Source: Engelhardtia mirabilis
GTDB taxonomy: Bacteria > Planctomycetota > UBA1135 > GCA-002686595
NCBI GenBank assembly: GCA_007751255.1
Contig: CP036296.1
Coordinates: 3,596,001 to 3,660,000 of the forward strand
Reading direction: 5' to 3'
DNA: 64,000 nucleotides
The notes below the pieces were generated by a model, which was not told the origin of the DNA, did not search any database, and saw only the letters and a program-made list of their open reading frames with translations. Positions 55,401 through 63,787 of the stretch are shown here, piece after piece; position 1 is the first letter of the stretch; the number at the start of each line of letters is the position of its first letter. Made by a program: the position numbers and the translations under genes.

Positions 55401-55455
55401 AGATCCAGGATTTCCCCGGATCTGACTTGTGCTGGTCTATCCGATATGGTGATAT
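55401..55455. promoter_or_regulatory. Candidate control region: operator-like inverted repeat and promoter
   Basis: AGATCC (55401-55406) and GGATCT (55418-55423) form a 6-bp inverted repeat with 11 bp between. TTGTGC (55427-55432) and TGATAT (55450-55455), 17 bp apart, resemble -35 and -10 elements reading towards the YqaJ/RecT genes. The region lies between divergent genes and is locally AT-rich. Confidence 0.4.
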
Positions 55456-55521
55456 CTAATCATCGAGAGGGCGGTGGGGCTGACCACCCCGCAAACCAGC
55501 CGCCCCGGAAAGCAGAGAGCC

Positions 55522-56010
55522 ATGGCTACCACGACCCGACCGACCTCCCGCAAGCGGCCCCTTCTGGGCTCGCTCCAAGTCCGCGACGCGATCGACGAGA
55601 TCGCCGCGACCCTTCGCACGGTCCCGATCGGAGCGAGCTTCGCCTTCGGTGACGACCGGGCCCGCTCCATCGACATCGGGGGCATCGTCTACCCCGACCA
55701 GAAGGGCTACGACCCGCGCGCGCTTCGCGAGCGGATGGACTACTCGCCCAACGACGAGGCGACCGACGACGAACTGCGCGCCGGCTGGGCCCGCGTCGAG
55801 GAGTTCGATCTGGCCGCCGAGGAAGTGCGCGAGGCGCTGGAGCAAGCGCGCGAGCAACTCAACGACGGGCAGACCGAGACCGCGATCGAGACCCTGCGCG
55901 CGGCTGGCGCGAAGTGGGTGGACTTCCTCGATGCCGAGTGCTCGCTGGCCTGCGACGTTGCTCGGGAGCACTTCGAGCTGCTCGGGCTGGGAGAGGGGGC
56001 GTCGGCGTGA
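55522..56010 (+). CDS. Hypothetical phage protein, first gene of the recombination block
   Basis: 162 aa, ATG preceded by AGCAGAGAGCC, the leader seen before recT as well. Charged, helical ('EEVREALEQAREQLNDGQTE' followed by 'ALR/CSLACDVAREHFELLG'-type helices); 'YDPRALRERMDYSP' precedes them. No recognised domain. First gene after the control region, overlapping the next by GTGA. Confidence 0.6.
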   Translation: MATTTRPTSRKRPLLGSLQVRDAIDEIAATLRTVPIGASFAFGDDRARSIDIGGIVYPDQKGYDPRALRERMDYSPNDEATDDELRAGWARVEEFDLAAEEVREALEQAREQLNDGQTETAIETLRAAGAKWVDFLDAECSLACDVAREHFELLGLGEGASA

Positions 56011-56564
56011 GCAGCTCAATCGAAACCAGCGGCCCCCAACTTCTCACTGAGCCGCCCGAGGACTTCCTGGAGCGCCTGGCGGATATGACCTGGAACCACG
56101 AGAAGGAGCGGGATGGCATCAGCATCGACGAGATCCATGCCTTCGACGCCATCAACCACGTGGTCAGCGGTACCGTGGAGATCGACGGTTTGGAGTACGG
56201 CTTCCAGATCGAGTCGGGCGACATACACGGGACGCTGGTTCACGCCTGGGGCGCCGCAGAGGATGTTGGCCGGTACGTGCCGCCCGAGCCCGAGCAGCGG
56301 ACGTTCATCCCGCGCGACCGGGAGTTGCCGACGCGGCGCCCCGAGATGTTCGCCGTCTATCTGGCGTGGCGCGATACGCCCTGGTTCAAGGAGAAGGTTG
56401 GCGGGCTCAACTACGACTCGCACTTCGCCCCTGGAGGGAAGACCGAGAGCTACTACAGCGACTGGGCTGCCCAGCGAGGCATGACCGTGGGCGGCATGAG
56501 CGACTTCCGGGCGATGCTCGCGGAGTACAAGGCTGGTCAGGCGATGGAAGGGGGCTCCAAATGA
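56007..56564 (+). CDS. Hypothetical phage protein
   Basis: 185 aa, GTG start overlapping the previous stop, ATGA overlap with the YqaJ-type gene. Acidic with scattered Trp. Not recognised. Its place between a helical protein and the exonuclease suggests a role in recombination or DNA metabolism, by position only. Confidence 0.6.
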   Translation: MSSSIETSGPQLLTEPPEDFLERLADMTWNHEKERDGISIDEIHAFDAINHVVSGTVEIDGLEYGFQIESGDIHGTLVHAWGAAEDVGRYVPPEPEQRTFIPRDRELPTRRPEMFAVYLAWRDTPWFKEKVGGLNYDSHFAPGGKTESYYSDWAAQRGMTVGGMSDFRAMLAEYKAGQAMEGGSK

Positions 56565-57610
56565 TCCTCCCCACCCGCATCCCCTCCCCCACTCCCGAGG
56601 AGCAAGCCGCCCTCGAAGAGTGGCGCACCGTCCGCCGCACAGGCATCGGGTCCTCCGACGCCGCCTCCGCCTGCGGGCTCGACAAGTATCGCTCGTCCCT
56701 CCAACTCTGGGGCGAGAAGGCTGGGCTCTTGGCCGAGCCGGACCTCGACGATGTGGAGGTGGTCTACATGGGCCGCGTGCTCGAGCCGGTGATCCGCGAG
56801 GAGATCAACCGGCGAACGGACTTCGAGGTCGTGCCCTACGACTCCGAGGACCTCGCCGGGGCGTTCCCTGACTGCGAGCTCGCTGGCATCTGGAACGGGC
56901 AGCCGCTCTACCGTCACAAGACCGAGCGATGGCGCCTGGTGTCTCCTGACGGCTTCGTGAGGGCGACGCGCGAGATCGAGTTCACGGACGACACGGGGAC
57001 CGTCGTGCTCGTCCCCGGCGAGCTGTTGCTCCTGGAGTGCAAGTCAGTCGGCTTCTACGCCGGCGCCGACTGGGACGCCGAGCCTCCGATTCGGCCACTG
57101 ATGCAGGTGACGCACGGGATGGCGACCTTGGGGCTCAAGGCCACGATCGTTGCGGCGATGGTCGAGCGGAACTTCCGCCCGTACTACCAGCCGCTCAATG
57201 ACCGCCTGGCCTTGAACATGCTCCAGCGCGAGCGGGCCCTATGGGGCTGCGTCGAGAGCATGACCGAGCCGCCGTTCACACAGGAGGTAGACCCCCGCGC
57301 CTGGATCGAAGCGCACGATCGACTGCACCCCGACGACACGGGAGAAGAGGTCGAGGTCGACGCGGTTGTCGATGATCTGCTGGAGACCCGGGACGAGCTG
57401 AAGGAGCGGATCAAGAAGACCGAGGAACACGCCAAGGCGATCGAGGCGAGGCTGGCCGAGGCGCTCAAAGACGCGACCTTTGGGCGGACTCCATCCGGCC
57501 GCAAGTTCTCACGGAAAACCATCGCCGTAAGCGGTGGCACTATCGAGCGAAAGCCCTACACTTATAGGCGCCTTCACGTCGGGAAACCGACGGCGCCGGC
57601 CGCGGTCTGA
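56561..57610 (+). CDS. YqaJ/lambda-exonuclease-type phage recombination nuclease
   Basis: 349 aa. N-terminal 'RRTGIGSSDAASACGLDKYR' is the YqaJ-type opening (GIGGSDA), followed by 'MGRVLEPVIREE' (G...E), the active-site region 'CELAGIWNG' to 'SPDGFV', and 'LLLLECKSVGF' (the E-x-K of the PD-(D/E)XK nuclease). A coiled-coil C terminus follows ('DELKERIKKTEEHAKAIEAR'). It resects dsDNA ends 5' to 3' to supply ssDNA to RecT, encoded 30 bp downstream. Confidence 0.88.
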   Translation: MILPTRIPSPTPEEQAALEEWRTVRRTGIGSSDAASACGLDKYRSSLQLWGEKAGLLAEPDLDDVEVVYMGRVLEPVIREEINRRTDFEVVPYDSEDLAGAFPDCELAGIWNGQPLYRHKTERWRLVSPDGFVRATREIEFTDDTGTVVLVPGELLLLECKSVGFYAGADWDAEPPIRPLMQVTHGMATLGLKATIVAAMVERNFRPYYQPLNDRLALNMLQRERALWGCVESMTEPPFTQEVDPRAWIEAHDRLHPDDTGEEVEVDAVVDDLLETRDELKERIKKTEEHAKAIEARLAEALKDATFGRTPSGRKFSRKTIAVSGGTIERKPYTYRRLHVGKPTAPAAV

Positions 57611-57640
57611 CCAGCCGCGACAACCCGAAAGCAGAGAGCC

Positions 57641-58579
57641 ATGACCAACCAAGGACTCATCAAGTCCAACGACTCGCGGATCGTCCAACTCCGCGGGAAC
57701 CTGGACCGCATGGGCGATCAGATCGAGCGGGTGTTGCCCGCGATCATCTCCCCAGAGCGATTCGTGGCGACCATCGTCGCCTACGCCCAGCGAATGCCCG
57801 CACTGTTCGAGTGCGAGCCGCTCTCGCTCTACGCTTCCGTCATGGAGGGCGCCGTCGCCGGCCTCTCGTTGGACGGGTTCACGGGCGAGGGCTACCTGAT
57901 CCCTCGCTACGACAAGCGCATCGGTGGCAAAGCCTGCACCTTCCTCCCGGGCTACAAGGGCCTGGTGAAGTTGATGATCCAGGGCGGCGGAGTGGACACC
58001 GCGGTCGGCCGCCCAGTGTTCGAGAAGGATCACTTCGAGTTCCGCTACACCGCGGAGCGCGACGAGCTGGTCCACGTCCCGACGCGCGAGGGTGAGGCTG
58101 GCTTGCTGATCGGCGCCTACGCCATTGGGCGCAAGCGTGGCCAGGATCCCGTTGTCCGAGTGTGCTGGCGCCCCGAGATCGACGCGGCGCGCGGCAACGG
58201 CGCGCAGAACTCGTTCGGCTGGCAGGACCACTTCGCGGCGATGGCCTCTAAGACCCCGCTGCGCCGGATGGCCAACATGGTTCCGCTGTCCCCGGTTGCC
58301 GCGGTGATTGCGCGTCGCGAGGATGCGATGGACGGAGGCGCGCACCTTCCACTCGTCGATCGAACAGTGATCGACCAAAGCGTAGCCGCGAGCCTGGAGC
58401 GCGTGGCCGGCCGGGATATCCCGGAGGAGGAGTCCGCGTCGACGCGCGCTGACGAGCTGGCAAATCGACTTGGAGGCTCCGAGCGCGAGCCAGGCTGCGA
58501 CGACGAGCCCCCGCTCGACCCCGAGGACGTTGCGCTGTTCTCAGGCGCTGGGCGCGGTGGCGACCCGGAGGGCGCGTGA
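57641..58579 (+). CDS. recT: RecT-family single-strand annealing protein
   Basis: 312 aa. RecT signatures are 'FVATIVAYAQRMPALFECEP', 'SLYASVMEGAVAGLSLDGF', 'AYLIPRYDKR'-type (here 'EGYLIPRYDKRIGGKACTFL') and 'PGYKGLVKLM', then 'KTPLRRMANMVPLSP'. The C-terminal ~70 residues are acidic and flexible. It anneals complementary ssDNA made by the upstream exonuclease during phage recombination. The ATG is preceded by AGCAGAGAGCC at a suitable distance. Confidence 0.93.
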   Translation: MTNQGLIKSNDSRIVQLRGNLDRMGDQIERVLPAIISPERFVATIVAYAQRMPALFECEPLSLYASVMEGAVAGLSLDGFTGEGYLIPRYDKRIGGKACTFLPGYKGLVKLMIQGGGVDTAVGRPVFEKDHFEFRYTAERDELVHVPTREGEAGLLIGAYAIGRKRGQDPVVRVCWRPEIDAARGNGAQNSFGWQDHFAAMASKTPLRRMANMVPLSPVAAVIARREDAMDGGAHLPLVDRTVIDQSVAASLERVAGRDIPEEESASTRADELANRLGGSEREPGCDDEPPLDPEDVALFSGAGRGGDPEGA

Positions 58580-58848
58580 TGACCTCGAAGCAAGACTGCA
58601 TCAGCCGCTTCAACTCGGACGCCACCCGCCGCTCCGGCTACTGCGAAGGCATAGCCGAGGCCACAGATCACCTGCGCCAAGGAGTCGGCGTGATCGTCAA
58701 CGACTTCGTGCGCGACTCCGCCGACATCCTCACGCCGGGGCGGCCCGGCTTCGACCCACGCGCGGCAGCTCTCGTCGAGCGGCTGCGGACCTTCATCGAC
58801 CCCAGGCATTCCACGCCACCGGGGCAACCCCAACCCGCGAACGGCTGA
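58579..58848 (+). CDS. Small hypothetical phage protein
   Basis: About 89 aa. ATG at 58579 shares its A with the recT stop; an in-frame GTG one codon earlier is an alternative. 'DHLRQGVGVIVNDFVRDSAD' suggests a helical fold. Not recognised. Confidence 0.55.
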   Translation: MTSKQDCISRFNSDATRRSGYCEGIAEATDHLRQGVGVIVNDFVRDSADILTPGRPGFDPRAAALVERLRTFIDPRHSTPPGQPQPANG

Positions 58849-58877
58849 CCACCGCTAGCGACTACTGAGCAGAGGCC

Positions 58878-60179
58878 ATGACCGAAAACACCATCACGAT
58901 CGAGAACGTCGGCGCCATCGAGCACCTGGAGATCCCCGTACCCGAAGGGGGCGGCATCGTTGTCCTGCGTGGCCTGAACGGCCGAGGGAAGACGACCGCG
59001 CTGTCCGCTGTCGACCGGGCCACCGGGGGAGACGCGAGCCTCACCCCGCGCGACGGCGCAGCCAAGGGGCGCGTCGATGGCCTGGGCGTCAAGCTGACCG
59101 TTGGCCGCAACACCCGGCGCTCGGGCACGCTCACCGTCTCGGCCATCGCCGGCGCGGACCCGAGCGTCCTGGTCGACCCCGGCATCAAGGACCCCGAGCG
59201 CGCGGACGCGGCCCGGATCCAGGCGCTGTGCCGCCTCACCGGGCTTCGCGCGACCTCGACTCTGTTTGCAGCCGCCGCCGCTTCCTGCGGCCTCGACCTG
59301 GACCGCGCGCTGGACGGGCTGAACATGGCCGATCCGGTCGCGGTTGCCGGGAAGCTGCGCCGGGACGCCCAGGCTCGCGCCCGTGACCTCGAGTCCCAGT
59401 CGGAGCGAGTCCGGGCCGGGGCACTGGCTGGGAAGGAAGCGGCCGAGGCTTCCGAGCCCCTGGACCCGAAGGATGCAACGGACGCCGAGGCGGAACGCGC
59501 CGCGCTGGCCTCCGATGTGGCGGCCCTGGCCGAGGACCGTACCTGCCACGAGCGCGCCGAGCGCGAACTGGCGAAGCTGGCCGCCGAGTCGGAGGCGCTG
59601 CGCGAGCGGCTCGACGATGTCGAGTTCAAGCAGCGGCAGATCGCCAACGCCAGGCCGACCTGGGGCGAGAAGCAGGAGCAGGCCCTCGCCCAGCGCCGCG
59701 AGGCCATCGGCGCCCTCGACGAGAAGGTGAAGGCTGAGCGCACGCGCATCGAAGCCTTCCGCCGCCTGGAGGAAGCGAAGCTCCAGCTCGCCGCCTCGAC
59801 CAAGCTCGCCACCGACGCGAAGAGGGTCCGGGATGCCGCCCAAGGCTTCGACGGGGCGATCACGGAGCTGATTGGTGGCGTTGTCCCCGAGGGCATGACG
59901 ATCGAGGGTGGCCGAATCATGGTCGCCTACGGGCGTCCCAGCCCGACGCCCATTGCCGAGCTGTCCTCCGGCGAGCGGTGGCGGATCGCCCTCGACATCG
60001 CGATTGGTGCCGCGGGCGAGGGTGCGCTGTTGGTCGTGAGCCAGGAGGCGTGGGAGGGGCTCGATCCCATCAACCGTGCCGACCTAAACACCGCCGCCAA
60101 GGAGCGGGGCGTGGTCGTGATGACCGCCGAGGCTGCCGCCGGTGCAGTGCGCGCCGAGATCGAAGGGGGTGCCCTGTGA
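58878..60179 (+). CDS. RecF/SbcC-like AAA ATPase (SMC-type) of phage
   Basis: 433 aa. Walker A 'LRGLNGRGKTTALSAV' near the N terminus, a central coiled coil (residues ~170-310, Ala/Glu/Arg-rich), and a C-terminal ABC signature 'IAELSSGERWRIALDIAIG' with following 'LLVVSQEAWEGLDPIN' as Walker B region. This is the short SMC/RecF/Rad50-like ATPase often found next to phage recombination genes. The conserved leader AGCAGAGGCC precedes the ATG. It probably works with YqaJ/RecT on DNA ends. Confidence 0.8.
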   Translation: MTENTITIENVGAIEHLEIPVPEGGGIVVLRGLNGRGKTTALSAVDRATGGDASLTPRDGAAKGRVDGLGVKLTVGRNTRRSGTLTVSAIAGADPSVLVDPGIKDPERADAARIQALCRLTGLRATSTLFAAAAASCGLDLDRALDGLNMADPVAVAGKLRRDAQARARDLESQSERVRAGALAGKEAAEASEPLDPKDATDAEAERAALASDVAALAEDRTCHERAERELAKLAAESEALRERLDDVEFKQRQIANARPTWGEKQEQALAQRREAIGALDEKVKAERTRIEAFRRLEEAKLQLAASTKLATDAKRVRDAAQGFDGAITELIGGVVPEGMTIEGGRIMVAYGRPSPTPIAELSSGERWRIALDIAIGAAGEGALLVVSQEAWEGLDPINRADLNTAAKERGVVVMTAEAAAGAVRAEIEGGAL

Positions 60180-60535
60180 GCAACGATCCCCAGATCCCCC
60201 ACCCCGTCCTCGACCGCATGGGCGCCGCCGTCGCCTGGAAGCGCAAAGCGGAAGCCGCCGGCATCAAGCTCGGCCGGGTTCCTGGCAAGGCGGAGACCTT
60301 GCGTTCGAAGATCCAGGAGCGCCACGGTGCCGCCGTGCTGGCCTCCGCCACGGCGCGCCTCGAGCTGTCGGAGGCCGACACGCTGGCCGCGCAACTGGCC
60401 GCGCTGGCCGATGGGGTCACCGACGACCTCCCCGACATGCTCCGCGTGCTCCGAGCCGCCGAGCAGGTGGAGCCCGCAGCCACCGAAGCCACCGAAGCCG
60501 CCGAGCAGCCGGAGCCGGTCGGAGGTGAGTCGTGA
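60176..60535 (+). CDS. Hypothetical phage protein
   Basis: 119 aa, GTG start overlapping the ATPase stop. Helical, Ala-rich, with an acidic tail of repeated TEA units (ATEATEAAEQPEP). Not recognised. Confidence 0.55.
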   Translation: MSNDPQIPHPVLDRMGAAVAWKRKAEAAGIKLGRVPGKAETLRSKIQERHGAAVLASATARLELSEADTLAAQLAALADGVTDDLPDMLRVLRAAEQVEPAATEATEAAEQPEPVGGES

Positions 60536-60771
60536 AGTCCCCGACGCTGGAGCCCCGCGCCATCCGCGCCAAGGTCGGCGACAACGTGCGCGCCCTGCGC
60601 CTGGGGCTGGGCCAGAGCCAGGAGGAGTTCTGTGCGACCGTCGGCCTGTGCCAGTCGCGCATCTCCCGAATCGAGTGCGGGCACAGTTCGCTGCGCGCCG
60701 ACGACATCGCGAAGATCTGCCTGGCGCTTCGCGTCAACGCGGGCGTGCTGCTCGAGGGGGTGGTGTCGTGA
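60532..60771 (+). CDS. XRE-family (Cro/CI) transcriptional regulator
   Basis: 79 aa, GTG start. HTH of the Cro/CI type: 'VGDNVRALRLGLGQSQEEFC', then 'VGLCQSRISRIECGHSSLRA' and 'DDIAKICLALRVNAGVLL'. It is a DNA-binding-only regulator with no peptidase domain. It sits within the replication block and so may be a late-acting or antirepressor-type regulator; which operator it binds is not visible. Confidence 0.85.
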   Translation: MKSPTLEPRAIRAKVGDNVRALRLGLGQSQEEFCATVGLCQSRISRIECGHSSLRADDIAKICLALRVNAGVLLEGVVS

Positions 60772-60947
60772 AGGCAGAAACCCGCCTTGAGCTGCTCGGC
60801 CTCTTGGCCATCGCCGTGTTCTTGATCGCTCTTTGGGTCGGCAAGTCGTCGTTGGAGGCCCGCGCCTTCAACCGCGCGACGGGTAAGAGCGTCACGGCTC
60901 TGGACGCGATGTTCACGACCTTACGGGTCGAGGGGGCTGCGCGATGA
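60768..60947 (+). CDS. Small membrane protein
   Basis: 59 aa, GTG start overlapping the previous stop. One hydrophobic helix 'LLGLLAIAVFLIALWVG' near the N terminus. Too short for family assignment. Confidence 0.55.
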   Translation: MKAETRLELLGLLAIAVFLIALWVGKSSLEARAFNRATGKSVTALDAMFTTLRVEGAAR

Positions 60948-61060
60948 TCCCCGTCCTCGACCCGCTGGCTCGGATCCTCTCCGACACCATGCTCTGGACG
61001 GCGGTGCTGCTCGTGATCGGGCTCAACCTCCCGCGGTTGCGGAAGGGGGTGCGGTCGTGA
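60944..61060 (+). CDS. Very small membrane protein
   Basis: 38 aa between two ATGA/GTGA overlaps, which argues that it is translated. Hydrophobic segment 'MLWTAVLLVIGLNLP' followed by a basic tail (RLRKGVRS). Confidence 0.5.
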   Translation: MIPVLDPLARILSDTMLWTAVLLVIGLNLPRLRKGVRS

Positions 61061-61926
61061 AGTACCTCGACCACGACGAGCAGTGGTACCCCTATCACGG
61101 CCCGCGCGCGGGCACGGGCACTCCGCTAGGCTGGACGAAGACCAGGCGCGGAGCGCGCCTCAGCGTCGACCCCTTCGATGGCGGCTGGGCCGACGATCTG
61201 ATCGACCGCGCCTTCGCAATCATGGCCCTGTGCCCGCAGCACACCTTCCAGGTGCTCACGGCGCACCCGGAGCGGATGCGGGAGTACCTGACGGCGCCTT
61301 TCCGTGTCGGGGACGAGATCGCCGAGGCGGTGCGTCGGATCAACGCCGAGAGAATGAGCGAGGTTGAGCATTGGGCCGCGGACCACGATGTCCCGGCCTG
61401 GCCCCTCCCCAACGTCTGGCTCGGGGTCAAGGTCGGCAACCAGGCCGAGGCCGACGAGCGGATTCCGCACCTGCTGGACACCCCGGCGGCGCTGCGATTC
61501 GTGGTCTACGAGCCGACGGGGGCGGTGGACTTCCTCTACTTGCAGCCGGTCGATCCACCGACCGAGATCGACGCCATCAACGGTACGCATGGAGTCCTCC
61601 GCCCGCATGGCGGAACGTGCGCCAAGCTCGACTGGATCATCATCCAGGGCCAGACCGGCCGCAAAGCCAAGCCCTGCGACGTGGACTGGTTCCGCTCGGT
61701 CGTCGAGCAGTGCAAGGCGGCGGAAGTGCCGTGCTTCGTGCGGGGGCTGGGGTCGCACCCGTTCTGCGGCAAGTATGAGCACGCGCTTGGCCTACGCGAG
61801 GCGACCGCCTACACGGCGCGGTGCTCGATGGACGTTCACCACCCGAAGGGCGCCGACCCCTCCGAGTGGCCCGAAGACCTGCGGCGCGTCCGCCAGTTCC
61901 CCAAGGGGATGGAGGTGCAGCCGTGA
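61057..61926 (+). CDS. Phage Gp37/Gp68-type DUF5131 protein lacking the N-terminal Cys motif
   Basis: 289 aa, GTG start. Family pattern: 'HTFQVLTAHPERMREYL', 'LPNVWLGVKVGNQAEADERI', 'HLLDTPAALRFVVYEP' and 'LDWIIIQGQTGRKAKPCDVD', then 'VPCFVRGLG'. The usual start of the family, with a Cys-rich 'C..C..CYA' segment, is absent; here the chain opens 'YLDHDEQWYPYHGPRAGTGT'. The cluster-binding or catalytic part may thus be missing or supplied elsewhere. The biochemical role of the family is not established. Confidence 0.75.
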   Translation: MKYLDHDEQWYPYHGPRAGTGTPLGWTKTRRGARLSVDPFDGGWADDLIDRAFAIMALCPQHTFQVLTAHPERMREYLTAPFRVGDEIAEAVRRINAERMSEVEHWAADHDVPAWPLPNVWLGVKVGNQAEADERIPHLLDTPAALRFVVYEPTGAVDFLYLQPVDPPTEIDAINGTHGVLRPHGGTCAKLDWIIIQGQTGRKAKPCDVDWFRSVVEQCKAAEVPCFVRGLGSHPFCGKYEHALGLREATAYTARCSMDVHHPKGADPSEWPEDLRRVRQFPKGMEVQP

Positions 61927-62153
61927 AGTGGCTCGACCGCGCCCTCTGCATCCTCGCCGCCTGCGCCTGCCTCGGCGTCGGCTACCGCTTCGGACACCAC
62001 GCCGGCATCCGAGAGGCCGAAGCCACCTACATCGAGCGCCTGCGCGAGGCTCCCAAGCTCCGCCAGTCGCTCCCCGATCTTGCCCCGAACGAGAGCGGCC
62101 TCCCGCTCTACTCGGGTGCCTGGCGCCTGCCGGAAGGGAGCAAGGTGCGATGA
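61923..62153 (+). CDS. Small membrane-anchored phage protein
   Basis: 76 aa, GTG start overlapping the previous stop. N-terminal hydrophobic helix 'LCILAACACLGVGYRFG', then a short soluble part. No recognised domain. Confidence 0.55.
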   Translation: MKWLDRALCILAACACLGVGYRFGHHAGIREAEATYIERLREAPKLRQSLPDLAPNESGLPLYSGAWRLPEGSKVR

Positions 62154-62569
62154 GTTCGTGCAAGAACTGGATCGGAGACGAGTTCTTCTCTGGAGACCGC
62201 CAGTCCGAGGACGTTTCGATGAAGCCACTCCTCGGCAAGGTGATCGGCGAGGCGTTCCGAATCGCTTTGGTGGACTCGCTGCCGCCGGAGACTTCCGACG
62301 AGAGGCGAGTGGCGATCTACCGCGACGCCCACGCCATCTCGGATGAAGAGTGGCTCGGCATCGACCCAAACGCCCTGGCTCGGAATGTTGGCGTTCGGAT
62401 GCTGGGAACCGGCGGGTGGACAATCCGCGGGGCCTACTCGGGCAGCGCCAGCGCGCGGGAGGTGTTCGACGCAACGATCGGGAACGCCGACGAGAACCTG
62501 GCGGACAGGCTCGCCGCCGAACTGGGCGAGCACCTGAACAGCGGCGGCGAGGGAGGTGGGAACCGATGA
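62150..62569 (+). CDS. Hypothetical phage protein
   Basis: 139 aa, ATGA overlap. 'MKPLLGKVIGEAFRIALVDS' and 'GTGGWTIRGAYSGSASAREV' look folded. No recognised domain. Ends in a Gly-rich tail overlapping the next gene. Confidence 0.55.
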   Translation: MSSCKNWIGDEFFSGDRQSEDVSMKPLLGKVIGEAFRIALVDSLPPETSDERRVAIYRDAHAISDEEWLGIDPNALARNVGVRMLGTGGWTIRGAYSGSASAREVFDATIGNADENLADRLAAELGEHLNSGGEGGGNR

Positions 62570-62928
62570 GGCTCATCTCCTTCTCCATGACGGAGCCCCA
62601 GATCCTGGACCGATCGAAGACCGTGACTCGCAGGACAGGCTGGCGGCACGCGAAGGCCGGCGACCTGCTCCGAGGCGTCCACAAGTGCATGGGCTTCAAG
62701 CCCGGTGAGAAGCCCCGGACGCTCGCCACGGTGCGCGTCGTGGAGGTCCGCCGCGAGCGGCTCGACGCGATCACAGACCAAGACGTAGCGCGCGAGGGCT
62801 ACCCCGGACAGTCGGCGGACTGGTTCGTCGCGAAGTTCTGCCAGGCGATGCGCTGCACGCCGGAGACAGAGGTCGCGCGGATCGAGTTCGAGTACGTCGA
62901 CGAGGGCGAAGGAGGTGGCGCTCGATGA
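62566..62928 (+). CDS. ASCH-like phage protein
   Basis: 120 aa. 'LISFSMTEPQILDRSKTVTR' with 'RRTGW' and 'AGDLLRGVHKCMGFKPGEKP' followed by 'ATVRVVEVRRERLDAITDQD' matches the small phage ASCH/PUA-like pattern (S.t...i..g.Kt.TRR..w..l..Gd.l). Such domains bind RNA or modified nucleotides. Overlaps both neighbours by 4 bp. Confidence 0.65.
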   Translation: MRLISFSMTEPQILDRSKTVTRRTGWRHAKAGDLLRGVHKCMGFKPGEKPRTLATVRVVEVRRERLDAITDQDVAREGYPGQSADWFVAKFCQAMRCTPETEVARIEFEYVDEGEGGGAR

Positions 62929-63527
62929 CCGACTTCGAACCGACCGCCTCTCCGCTCGAGTGGCCCGCAGGCTGGGTCCGGACGACTTCGCCCACCCGAG
63001 CCCGATTCGACGATCGGCTCACCGTCGCGGCCGCGCTCTCGGTCCTGCGGGCCGAGCTGGATCGCCTCGGCGCCTCCGGCGTGGTCATCTCGAGCAACTT
63101 GCAGCTCAGGCTCGACGGGCTCCCCCGCTCTGGGCAGGGCGAGCCTCGAGACCCTGGTGCAGCGGTCTACTTCCGTCTCAAGGGGAAGCCCCACGTTCTC
63201 GCCTGCGACCGATGGTCGCGCGTCGCCTGGAACCTCCGGGCGATCTCGAAGCACATCGAGGCTCTCCGCGGGATGGACCGATGGGGCGTGGGTTCACTGG
63301 AGCGCGTGTTCACCGGCTACCAGGCACTGCCGGCGCCGGCGTCCGCCGTGAGCTTGCGCTCCTGGTGGGACGTCCTGGGCGTGGAGCGCAGTGCGACCAC
63401 TGAGCAGGTCCAGGCCGCATACCGCGCCCTCGCCCGTGAGCGTCACCCCGACGCAGGTGGCTCTGACGCGCTCTTCTCCGAACTCGGCCGAGCGCGCTCT
63501 GAGGCGCTGCAGGAGATCTCTCGATGA
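62925..63527 (+). CDS. Phage J-domain (DnaJ-like) protein
   Basis: 200 aa. The C-terminal ~60 residues form a J domain, 'SWWDVLGVERSATTEQVQAA' then 'YRALARERHPDAGG' with the HPD tripeptide needed to stimulate DnaK. The N-terminal domain ('VYFRLKGKPHVLACDRWSRV', 'AWNLRAISKHIEALRGMDRW') is common to phage proteins of this type. It probably recruits host Hsp70 for replication or assembly. ATGA overlap with the next gene. Confidence 0.85.
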   Translation: MTDFEPTASPLEWPAGWVRTTSPTRARFDDRLTVAAALSVLRAELDRLGASGVVISSNLQLRLDGLPRSGQGEPRDPGAAVYFRLKGKPHVLACDRWSRVAWNLRAISKHIEALRGMDRWGVGSLERVFTGYQALPAPASAVSLRSWWDVLGVERSATTEQVQAAYRALARERHPDAGGSDALFSELGRARSEALQEISR

Positions 63528-63787
63528 CCTCGGCACCCCTCACCGACCGCCAGCGCCTGGAGGGCTGGCTCTGCTTCTTCCGGGCGAGCATCGAGTCCGG
63601 GCACGTCGCCTGCATCCCGCGTCCGGCGGTCGAGGGCATGGTGGCTCTCGGCTGGATGGTCCACGAGCACCGCCACGAGAACGGCGGCCGCCTCCAGCTC
63701 ACCGACGAGGGGAAGCGGGTCGCTGACCTGGAGGGCCCCGCCTGGGGGCTGACTCCGAGCTTTGCGAAGGACGGGGGGGCTCGTGAC
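63524..63787 (+). CDS. Small hypothetical phage protein, 3' end apparently frameshifted
   Basis: About 85 plausible residues from 'MTSAPLTDRQRLEGWLCFFR' to 'WGLTPSFAKDGG', including a winged-helix-like 'GRLQLTDEGKRVADLEG'. In the given sequence the frame does not stop and runs to the right edge through Arg/Pro-rich shadow. A run of seven G (63773-63779) lies just before a GTGA; one G more would place the stop at 63784-63786 and restore the overlap seen at every other junction nearby. The end given is this presumed one. Confidence 0.5.
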
